From Hongsoonwoonella zoysiae (GTDB lineage: Bacteria > Pseudomonadota > Alphaproteobacteria > Rhizobiales > Stappiaceae): a DNA stretch of 64,000 nucleotides. Location of the stretch: NCBI RefSeq assembly GCF_013266695.1, contig NZ_JABRXF010000001.1:1803736-1867735 (forward strand). Direction: 5' to 3'. The notes under the pieces were generated by a model. That model saw nothing but the letters and a program-made list of their open reading frames with translations, was not told the DNA's origin and made no database searches. A program made the position numbers and the translations under genes. Shown one piece after another: positions 57,627-64,000 of the stretch. Positions within the stretch are counted from its first letter, which is position 1. Every line of letters begins with the position of its first letter.

Positions 57627-58814
57627 TCAGGCTGAAAGGAACTTGTCCCAGGCATCCAGGACATCGTCGAACGTGGCGAGATCGCCATCGGCTTCGGTCG
57701 GCCAGAGCGGAAGCGGTTGGCCTCCGGTCGAGGCCTCGAAGAAGCCGGTGATGTCGTCATGTGGCTGGATGTCTAGGATTTCCTGGTTGAGCATGCCGAT
57801 CGCCTTGGCGTTGGTTACGCCGGTGGCGTTGACGTTCGCCGTGTGGGCCTGGGCTTCGGCGCTCATGGCGTGGTTCAGCAGTGCATAGGTATCGTCCGGG
57901 TTCGGATTGTCCTTGACGATCGCCATGCAGTCGATGGGAACATGGGCGCCTTCCTTGGGCACCGTCCAGCGGATGTCGGCTCCCTTGCCCTTGGCCCAAA
58001 GCTGCACCGGCACCCAGCCCTGAGAAATCCAGATCTCGCCGCTGGCGAGAAGGTCGGTCAGTTCGCCGTAGCTGGAGACGACGGTGCGGGCGTGGTTTTT
58101 CTTCACCTTGATCAGGAAGTCGAGAACCTCCTTCAGCTCCGCGCGGGATATTCGCGTGGCGTCCTTGCGCCCGGTGACCGCCAGCGAGAAGCACACCATC
58201 ATCGAGATCATGTCGTTGGTCATGCCGACCTTGCCCTTGTACTCGGGCTTGAGGATGTCGAACCAGGATTCCGGCGCCTCCGGAATGTGGGCGGGATTGT
58301 ACATCAGCGGAATGATCGTCCACACGAACGGCAGCGCGTAGACCTCGCCGTTGTGGCGAACGCCCTCGTTGTTCTGGAAGAACGGGTCGAGTTCGCTGAA
58401 GTTTGGAATGCGCGCAAGGTCGATCGGCGCCAGCATGCCCACTTCCGCCATCAGCGCGGTATAGGCGGTATCGGGCGTGACGATGTCCATGTTGCCCTTG
58501 CCACCGCTGGCGATGACGGTCATGGCGTGGCCGTTGTCGTTCTGGAAGGTCGGGCTGAGGGTGATGTTTTGCGACGCGGCGAAGTCGCCGGCGCTGAAGG
58601 CCTCCTCATACCCTTGCCAGCCCATGTAGCGCACGTTGCCGGCGGCGAAACCGGCGCTGGGAAAGCCCGTGGCGGCCAGGCCCGCGCCCGCCGCCATCAG
58701 CCCGGTGAACTGACGGCGTGTCATGGAAGATCCCATCGTGCGGATACGCATCATACCGTTCGGATAGGATTCAATCAGTCCGGCTTTCTTCAGCTTGTCC
58801 AGAAGTCTCGTCAT
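57627..58814 (-). CDS. Spermidine/putrescine-type periplasmic binding protein (PotD/PotF-like)
   Basis: A 395-residue solute-binding protein of the SBP_bac_8 type. An unusually long N-terminal region (about 30 residues, LLDKLKKAGLIESYPNGMMR) precedes a twin-arginine-like motif RRQFTGLMAAGAGLAATGF, so export is likely via Tat. The mature protein starts near NVRYMGWQGYEEAF and contains IDCMAIVKDNPNPDDTYALL. The acidic residues usual for polyamine binding are hard to place, so the ligand may be a polyamine, guanidino compound or other cationic amine. GGGAGAAG precedes ATG 58814; an ATG at 58724 just before the RR motif is an alternative start. Confidence 0.87.
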   Translation of the reverse strand: MTRLLDKLKKAGLIESYPNGMMRIRTMGSSMTRRQFTGLMAAGAGLAATGFPSAGFAAGNVRYMGWQGYEEAFSAGDFAASQNITLSPTFQNDNGHAMTVIASGGKGNMDIVTPDTAYTALMAEVGMLAPIDLARIPNFSELDPFFQNNEGVRHNGEVYALPFVWTIIPLMYNPAHIPEAPESWFDILKPEYKGKVGMTNDMISMMVCFSLAVTGRKDATRISRAELKEVLDFLIKVKKNHARTVVSSYGELTDLLASGEIWISQGWVPVQLWAKGKGADIRWTVPKEGAHVPIDCMAIVKDNPNPDDTYALLNHAMSAEAQAHTANVNATGVTNAKAIGMLNQEILDIQPHDDITGFFEASTGGQPLPLWPTEADGDLATFDDVLDAWDKFLSA

Positions 58815-58888
58815 TGATCTTCTCCCTGCCCTCTGTGATCGGCGGTATTTTCTTTTCGTTATTTCATGGCTCTGTTCCCGGCCGGGCG

Positions 58889-59830
58889 TCATTGTCTACC
58901 GGTGTCGGCCCTTGTCCTGTTCGCGTAGGAAAGCTCGATGATGGGCGATGTGTCGTAGGGAAGAATGTCTTCGCGCGGCGTCCAGACGCCGTCGGCGATG
59001 CACCGGCGCACGTGATCGTTGATCTCGCCCATCGTGGCGAACCAAACGTCTCCCTTCGACATGATGTATTCGAGAATTTCGATCAGCATCTTGGCGCGCG
59101 ACGTCCGCCCGCTCAGGAAGGGGTGCCAGACGCTCAGCCACATGCCACCGTTTTCATATTGCGCGTCGAATTCGGCCAGATAGACATTCTTGGCGTTTTG
59201 CGGCGACTGAACCGTCATTTCTATGCCGAAATCCCAGTTATGCATGAACTGCGGATAGTCGTCGTTCGCTATGAACTGAGGAATCTCGAGAACATCGCCG
59301 ATGCGTTCGCGGCTTTTCAGCATGTAGGGTACATCCTCGCCCATCAGCGAAGAATCGTACTCGATGCCGAAGTCGATCAGGTTGGCGAGCGTATGTTTGG
59401 AAAATTCGTTCAGCGGTGCGCGAAAACCTCTCGGGCGGAAGCCGAGGTGCTTTTCATAGGCGCGCACCGCCCGCTCGAACCAATAGGCTTCATCCGCCGC
59501 GCTTTGCTGGTTGTAGGATTCGTGAATGTAGCCGTGATGGCCGATTTCGTGGCCGCCGCGCACGATCGTCTCTGCAATGGAGGGATAACGCTCGATGCAC
59601 CAGGCCGGAACGAAAAAGGTCTGGCGGAGGTTGAAATGCTCGTAGATGCGGCAGATTCGCGGCAGCGCCACCTCCACGCCGTATCGCAACAACGATTGTG
59701 TCGAGAGGTAGGTGTCGGCCGTATCCGGCTTGGCGATGTGGATCAGGCTGTCCGCGTCGAGATCATAGGTGATCGCGACGGCGCAACGTGCGTTGTTCGG
59801 CCACGGGACAGGATTTGCGATCAAGTCCAT
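58889..59830 (-). CDS. Polysaccharide-deacetylase-family hydrolase (HpPgdA / cyclic-imidase-like)
   Basis: A 313-residue NodB-homology-type hydrolase. Metal ligands are expected in TYDLDADSL (Asp) and GHEIGHHGYIHE (two His). The segments RYGVEVALPRICRIYEHFNL and GFRPRGFRAPLNEFSKHTL resemble the Helicobacter PgdA and Pseudomonas cyclic-imidase branch, whose members act on small amides or imides, rather than classical chitin deacetylases. No signal peptide, so it is cytoplasmic and fits catabolism of an imported compound. ATG 59830 is chosen; a TTG four codons earlier is possible. Confidence 0.82.
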   Translation of the reverse strand: MDLIANPVPWPNNARCAVAITYDLDADSLIHIAKPDTADTYLSTQSLLRYGVEVALPRICRIYEHFNLRQTFFVPAWCIERYPSIAETIVRGGHEIGHHGYIHESYNQQSAADEAYWFERAVRAYEKHLGFRPRGFRAPLNEFSKHTLANLIDFGIEYDSSLMGEDVPYMLKSRERIGDVLEIPQFIANDDYPQFMHNWDFGIEMTVQSPQNAKNVYLAEFDAQYENGGMWLSVWHPFLSGRTSRAKMLIEILEYIMSKGDVWFATMGEINDHVRRCIADGVWTPREDILPYDTSPIIELSYANRTRADTGRQ

Positions 59831-60027
59831 AACTGCGCTCAAGCCTCAACATTGCGGTTTTCCAAGGGTCGGCCAGACGCAGCGGCAATACAACTAACGA
59901 AATCGCAATTGAGAACATATGGATTTTCAATGAAATGATTTTCGCTCGGCAAAAGCTTTGCGGCGCCCCTTTTCAGGCGCGCCGCGTATCGCGTTCATCT
60001 GTTGTTGCGCGGGGGAAGAGGTGCGCG

Positions 60028-60810
60028 TCAGCTTTGATATTCGCCCCGGTCGACATGCAGCGTCTGCCCGCTGACGTCCCTCGCGAGGTCGGAGGCGAAG
60101 AAGATGTAGCCGCCGACGATGTCCCGCGCCTCGAGATGCCCTTCGATCGCCTGAAGCGACCAGACGTCATTGCCCACATCTTCGAAGCTGCGCCCGGTTT
60201 CTTCGGCGATTTTCCTCACCGAGCGGTTTGAAAATTCGGTGTTGACCCAGCCGGGACACACCGCGTTCACGGTTATCCGTCGCGCGCCCAATTCCTGCGA
60301 GAAGCTGCGCATCATCCCGACGAGGCCGTGCTTGGAGCTTGCGTATCCCGACATGCGCGAGATGGCGTATTTCGAATAGGTGGAGGCGGTATAGATAATT
60401 CTTCCGCCGTCTGGCATGCGCGCCACGATCTCGCGTGTGACGTAATAGGCGCCCATGAGATTGACGTCGATGATGCGGCGAAACGACTCCTCGACCGAGC
60501 GGTCGTCATCGAGCAGCGGCGTCAGGCGTTCGAAGCCGGCGTTGTGAACCAGAATATCGACATTGCCAAGCGGCTCCAGCGCGCCTCGCAGATCTTCGCG
60601 GTCGGTGATGTCGCAAAATATCTGGCGCGGCGTACGTCCGCTCACGCGGCTTATGGCGGAAGCCGCTTCGTCAAGCAGGTCGTCGTTCGCCAGAACCGTT
60701 ACTTCGGCGCCCAACAGCGCGAATTCCTTGGCCACTTCGAAGCCGATGCCGCTGCTCCCGCCGACGACGAGGGCATTCTTGCCGTCGAACCTTAATGCCT
60801 TTTCGAACAT
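60028..60810 (-). CDS. SDR-family oxidoreductase
   Basis: A 260-residue classical short-chain dehydrogenase. The cofactor motif GGSSGIG is at residues 17-23, HNAG at about 90, and the Y-x-x-x-K pair is in SGYASSKHGLV. The end VSGQTLHVDRGEYQS is almost the same as that of the next SDR, so the two are paralogues from one duplication. It lies 18 nt after that gene in the same unit. Substrate unknown. Confidence 0.87.
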   Translation of the reverse strand: MFEKALRFDGKNALVVGGSSGIGFEVAKEFALLGAEVTVLANDDLLDEAASAISRVSGRTPRQIFCDITDREDLRGALEPLGNVDILVHNAGFERLTPLLDDDRSVEESFRRIIDVNLMGAYYVTREIVARMPDGGRIIYTASTYSKYAISRMSGYASSKHGLVGMMRSFSQELGARRITVNAVCPGWVNTEFSNRSVRKIAEETGRSFEDVGNDVWSLQAIEGHLEARDIVGGYIFFASDLARDVSGQTLHVDRGEYQS

Positions 60811-60828
60811 TTCTGCCCTTCCCCCCGA

Positions 60829-61611
60829 TCAACCGAGAAATTCGCCGCGGTCGACATTGATTGCCTGACCGGTGATGTTCCTTGCCTGCGACGACGCCAG
60901 AAAAACATAGAGATCGGCGACGTCGTCCGGCTGCTGCAGGCCCGGCATGCACTGGGTCGCCATAACCTCAGCGAGAATGTCCTCTTCCGGCCGTTCCTGG
61001 CGAAGCGACATGTTGCGCAGCGACTTCATCCCCGCGCCGGTCTGCACCCAGCCCGGGCACACGCAATTGACGCGTATGCCGCGCGGTCCCAGTTCGCGCG
61101 CGATACTTCGCATGAAACCGATGTTCGCGTGTTTGGAAGCAATATAGGCGCTGAACTCGCCGATCGCGGATTTTCCCCAGACCGAGGCCGTCAGGATGAT
61201 GCGTCCGCCGGCGGACATGTTTCGCAGCACCGCCCGCGTGACGAGGTAGGTGCCGACGATGTTGATGTCGATGATCCTGCGGAAGATCGCCTCGGTCTCG
61301 TCGCTCGGGTCGTCTATGGGGGTGATGATTTCCAGCCCCGCGTTGTTGATGAGCACGTCCACGGCGCCGATGGTGGCCGCCACCTCTTCCACCCGCGCCT
61401 TGTCGGTGATGTCGCACGCATGGCCCGTCACCTTGCTCGCCCCGATCCGGTCAAGCCTGGCGACGGCGTCTTCCAGCCCTTCTTCCAGGGCGACTATGTG
61501 CAGATCGGCGTTCGCCTTGGCGAAGGCTGTTGCGATCCCGTATCCGATGCCGGTGGACCCGCCCGTCAGCAGGACGGTCTGGCCGGAAAAGTCGATTGTG
61601 ATTTCGCTCAT
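60829..61611 (-). CDS. SDR-family oxidoreductase
   Basis: A 260-residue short-chain dehydrogenase with TGGSTGIGYG at residues 16-25, NNAG at about 89 and the Y-x-x-x-K pair in FSAYIASKHANI. The end ITGQAINVDRGEFLG matches the neighbouring paralogue. ATG 61611 is chosen; the 35-codon upstream extension has no family likeness. Ribosome site is weak (GAG). Confidence 0.86.
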   Translation of the reverse strand: MSEITIDFSGQTVLLTGGSTGIGYGIATAFAKANADLHIVALEEGLEDAVARLDRIGASKVTGHACDITDKARVEEVAATIGAVDVLINNAGLEIITPIDDPSDETEAIFRRIIDINIVGTYLVTRAVLRNMSAGGRIILTASVWGKSAIGEFSAYIASKHANIGFMRSIARELGPRGIRVNCVCPGWVQTGAGMKSLRNMSLRQERPEEDILAEVMATQCMPGLQQPDDVADLYVFLASSQARNITGQAINVDRGEFLG

Positions 61612-62016
61612 GTGTCTCTGCGTTGGCGTGCCATCAGGAGTGTTGGTATGACGTGCATGGCGAAACGAAGCCTCCCGCGGCCGGCCGATCGGCCGTGGCG
61701 ACGGCGCGTTCGTCACGCCAGTTTTTCTTGCGGGTCGTTTGTCCCGCTTTCAGGTTGCGTGTCCGGGCCTTCGGCCGGGATGCGGATTTACGATCGGGAG
61801 CTGTTGCCGTGAAAAGCGGCAGCGCTCTCGCAATCGGGACGCGTCCGGGGGTCGATTACCCGTGCCGGATTTCGTTATGTCCGGAGGGGCATGGCGAAAA
61901 TCGGCCATTCTGACACCGCAAGGGCGCGAAAGGGGGCAGTCCTTTCTGCGATCCGGCATCTTGAGCTGGACGATTTTCGCCATGCCCCGCCAGTTCTTCA
62001 TGCTCGACGGGCGGCG
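61612..62016. other. Spacer with an 18-bp inverted repeat
   Basis: 405 bp between the second SDR gene and the His-rich peptide gene. No gene seen. It contains the long-range inverted repeat described at 61886-61988. Confidence 0.5.
61886..61988. repeat. Long inverted repeat, 18-bp perfect arms
   Basis: GGGGCATGGCGAAAATCG (61886-61903) and its exact reverse complement (61971-61988) enclose 67 bp. In RNA this would be a long stem closing an internal domain with GGGGGCAGTCCTTTCTGCG in it. It could be a small mobile repeat or a structured leader for the SDR genes downstream on the minus strand. Confidence 0.6.
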
Positions 62017-62184
62017 TTAGCGCAGCTTGCGGATCGCCAGTAAGGAAATGATCACGGCCACGCTCGAAATCGCCAGCAGGATGTCGTGCGAATGGAAATG
62101 GACCCCGCTCCCGTGCGCGTGGGAAACCGCCGGCGACAGCAGGAAGGGGATTGAGCAGGCCAGTACCTTCAGGGTTGTGGTCAT
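62017..62184 (-). CDS. Small His-rich exported membrane peptide
   Basis: A 55-residue peptide. Residues 3-22 form a signal-like hydrophobic segment ending in VSHA, followed by the His cluster HGSGVHFHSHD and a second membrane helix (ILLAISSVAVIISLLAI) with a basic end RKLR. AAAGGAC precedes ATG 62184. It lies 42 nt after the ureohydrolase gene on the same strand. The His cluster suggests metal binding at the outer face of the membrane. No family recognised. Confidence 0.7.
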   Translation of the reverse strand: MTTTLKVLACSIPFLLSPAVSHAHGSGVHFHSHDILLAISSVAVIISLLAIRKLR

Positions 62185-62226
62185 GAACTGTCCTTTCTGT
62201 TTCATCGTTCTGTTGCGGGTTTTCGC

Positions 62227-63420
62227 TCAGGAGGACGTTGTGCCGCGGTGTCCGAGCTTGCCCGCCGCGACCATGGAGCTGGTGACGTCCAGGATGACCC
62301 GCGTGGCAAGCTGCGAGGTGTTGTCGTTGACATCGTAAGGCGGGGACACTTCGACCACTTCCATGCCGCACAAGCCTTCGCGGGCGATGATCTTGATCAT
62401 CTCGAAGGCTTCCCGCGGCATGAATCCACCGGGTTCTGGAGTGCCCGTTCCCGGCGCGAACGCCGGATCGATGGAATCGATATCGAACGAAAGATAGACC
62501 GCCTTGGCGTCTTTCCACGCCAGCTCAAGGGCGATTTCGGCCGTCTTGGCCGCGCCCATGCTTTCCACGTCATGCATGGTCAGCACGCTGGAGCCGCGCT
62601 CGTGGGCGACCTGCGATCCGGGGCGGGAGCCGTACCACCCGCCGATGCCGATCTGGACGAGGTTCTTCGGCGGGCAATTGGCGAGGCCGACGTCGTGCAT
62701 GTGGCTGTGATCGTGATGCTGGCCGGGCCCATGCGTGTGTGCCCGCGCGTCCGGATGGTTGTTGGACGTCCAGTACCAGGGGGTTGTGTGCATCCTTTCG
62801 TCCATGTCCATCGCCTGCATGTCGATGTGCCGGTCGAAATGGATGATGCCCACGTTCCCGTCGATGTGGGGGGCGATACCGCGTACGTTCGGGTAGCCGA
62901 GCGAGTGGTCGCCGCCGCAGATGATCGGAAATGCGCCTGACGTGTAGATATGCGAGATGGCTTTCGAGACCTGGTCGAAGGTCTTTTCTATATTGCCGGG
63001 AATGACGAAGACGTCGCCCGCGTCGCAAAGGTCCAGTTCCTCGGTAAGGTCGACGCCCTGATCCACGGAATATCCGTCGTAAAGCGCGGATATGCGCCGC
63101 ACGGCCTGCGGGCCGAAGCGCGTGCCCGGCCGATAGGTCGTGCCCGTATCGAAGGGCACGCCCACGAAGGCGGCCTCGAAGTTCCCCACCTTCGAGATAT
63201 CTTCGCAGTAGGGCGCGCGCATGAATGTGTTGATCCCGGCGAAAGCGGGCTGGCTGCCGCGCGCGAAGAGCGAGATCGAGCGGTCGTTGATGGAATCGGC
63301 CGCCTCCAGCCCGTACTTGAGCTGATGCTCGATTTCTTCTTGCTGTTTCGTCTTCGGCAGGCGTGAAATTTCCCGCAATTTTCTTGTGCCGTCGAATTCG
63401 CGTGTGGAATCGTCAGTCAT
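62227..63420 (-). CDS. Ureohydrolase (agmatinase family) with His-rich loop, guanidine-hydrolase-like
   Basis: A 397-residue arginase-fold metalloenzyme. The binuclear metal ligands are H172 (GGDHSLGY), D196, H198 and D200 (HFDRHIDMQ), and D313 and D315 (SFDIDSIDPAF). A 70-residue N-terminal extension, the YRPGTRFGPQAVRRISALY block and DERMHTTPW give it more likeness to the nickel guanidine hydrolase GdmH branch than to classical SpeB, by my recollection of that family. A loop at 222-242 carries nine His (HPDARAHTHGPGQHHDHSHM), which may store or deliver metal. ATG 63420; a GTG three codons earlier is possible. First gene of the minus-strand cluster. Confidence 0.8.
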   Translation of the reverse strand: MTDDSTREFDGTRKLREISRLPKTKQQEEIEHQLKYGLEAADSINDRSISLFARGSQPAFAGINTFMRAPYCEDISKVGNFEAAFVGVPFDTGTTYRPGTRFGPQAVRRISALYDGYSVDQGVDLTEELDLCDAGDVFVIPGNIEKTFDQVSKAISHIYTSGAFPIICGGDHSLGYPNVRGIAPHIDGNVGIIHFDRHIDMQAMDMDERMHTTPWYWTSNNHPDARAHTHGPGQHHDHSHMHDVGLANCPPKNLVQIGIGGWYGSRPGSQVAHERGSSVLTMHDVESMGAAKTAEIALELAWKDAKAVYLSFDIDSIDPAFAPGTGTPEPGGFMPREAFEMIKIIAREGLCGMEVVEVSPPYDVNDNTSQLATRVILDVTSSMVAAGKLGHRGTTSS

Positions 63421-63677
63421 CGAACGCACCCGTCTTTTCTGTCTCTACGGCATGATTACGATTTGCCGCGAGCTGGAAAACTGTTCGAATTGCAATTCAT
63501 TGCATCATCGAAAGTGATGGTTCGTTCGCGCGGCGGTCCGGCGGGCGGTGGCCGGGCCCGCGCTCGTGCCGCCGCCGATGCGGATTTGTCCATTTTGAAT
63601 CGCATGAGGTCCATTTTCGCGCAGATGCGACGGGCCGTGCAGGCCAAGAATATCCGCCCGATAGGAAAGGAGCGGAT
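63421..63677. promoter_or_regulatory. Divergent promoter region of the ureohydrolase and soxB-like genes
   Basis: 257 bp. Contains a TTCGAATTGCAATTCATTGC stretch (63484-63503) with GAATTGCAATTC palindrome (63487-63498). I checked for guanidine riboswitch signatures (paired ACGR loops, or the ykkC core) and saw none. Confidence 0.4.
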
Positions 63678-64000
63678 GTGGCTTACTCGGCATTTCGGAT
63701 CGCGCTGGAGGCTATAAGGGGCCACGCCGGTTGGTCCCCCGTTTGGCGCGACGCAACACCCCGGGCGGAATACGACGTCATCGTCATCGGCGGGGGAGGG
63801 CACGGCCTCGCCACGGCCTATTATCTTGCGAAGGCGTTCGGCGTCGCGCGCGTCGCGGTTCTGGAAAAGGGGTGGCTCGGCGGCGGCAATGTCGGGCGCA
63901 ATACCACCATCATTCGCTCCAACTACCTCCTCGACGCAAATGAGCCGTTTTACGAATTTTCCCTGAAGCTGTGGGAAGGGTTGTCGCGAGAGCTTAACTA
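63678..64000 (+). CDS. soxB: Sarcosine oxidase beta-subunit-like flavoprotein (3' end outside window)
   Basis: The first 107 codons of a heterotetrameric sarcosine-oxidase beta subunit. The start is GTG at 63678 with AGGAGCGG before it, giving [18 protein letters not shown], the usual SoxB N-terminus. FAD-binding follows ([20 protein letters not shown]), and then the family segment [19 protein letters not shown]. An overlapping ATG frame at 63676 is a different frame and is not the gene. In the family this subunit holds FAD and FMN and, with SoxADG, oxidises N-methylglycine with tetrahydrofolate as acceptor of the methylene. The partner genes should be to the right. Confidence 0.9.
   Translation, partial: MAYSAFRIALEAIRGHAGWSPVWRDATPRAEYDVIVIGGGGHGLATAYYLAKAFGVARVAVLEKGWLGGGNVGRNTTIIRSNYLLDANEPFYEFSLKLWEGLSRELN

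Noticed and set aside
63421-63677. Guanidine riboswitch upstream of the ureohydrolase
   Set aside because: No ykkC-type core, no pair of ACGR-loop hairpins and no guanidine-III-like pseudoknot pattern could be found by eye.

Overview
The window looks like the chromosome of a GC-rich alphaproteobacterium of the order Hyphomicrobiales (Rhizobiales). The evidence is the greA / lrp / trxB / lsrB block, separately encoded carA and carB, an AbcR-type small RNA beside a LsrB/VtlR-type LysR regulator, an alphaproteobacterial rpoD, and hairpin-forming intergenic repeats. I cannot name the genus. No phage, IS element or CRISPR array is visible.

Housekeeping half (1 to about 32 kb). It opens with the 3' end of an elongation-factor-G-like gene, then a CBS protein, a periplasmic PQQ sugar dehydrogenase and msrP. 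Next comes an AbcR-like sRNA (about 3877-4012, minus strand), lsrB, trxB, an ELM1-family gene, lrp, greA, carB, three regulators (XRE, AraC, MerR), carA, yqeY, dnaG and rpoD. The 3' part of dnaG (about 18030-19180) is strikingly AT-rich inside a continuous reading frame, so the primase gene looks mosaic. After rpoD come a GYD protein, an MFS exporter divergent from a cysteine-rich HTH regulator, an amine-oxidase-like flavoprotein, cytochrome b561, speD-speE, an SLC13 permease, a SIMPL protein, an AI-2E family permease and tRNA-Ile(CAU).

Catabolic island (32.3-49.7 kb). A ribose-type (CUT2) ABC transporter is divergent from a cytoplasmic regulator that fuses a winged helix to an extracellular-solute-binding fold. 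Tandem 21-nt repeats lie between them. The regulator is followed by an SDR, an M24-family protein whose second metal-ligand position is Cys, and, after a terminator, E1alpha, E1beta, a two-lipoyl-domain protein with a degenerate catalytic domain, an aldehyde dehydrogenase and a separate E2 catalytic protein. This reads as import of a small polyol or sugar-like compound, oxidation, M24 chemistry and oxidative decarboxylation to an acyl-CoA by a complex with a split E2. The substrate is unknown. kbl-tdh (threonine to glycine plus acetyl-CoA) follow.

The third part (49.8-64 kb) holds a HupE/UreJ protein, a PpiC-like isomerase, an outer-membrane protein gene broken by a stop codon in its signal peptide, 1.2 kb of mostly AT-rich non-coding DNA and a LysR regulator. 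Then comes a same-strand cluster: a spermidine/putrescine-type ABC transporter, a PgdA/cyclic-imidase-like deacetylase, two related SDRs, a small His-rich membrane peptide and a ureohydrolase with a His-rich loop that resembles nickel guanidine hydrolases more than classical agmatinase. A divergent sarcosine-oxidase-beta-like gene runs off the right edge. This suggests uptake and breakdown of a guanidino or polyamine-like nitrogen compound.
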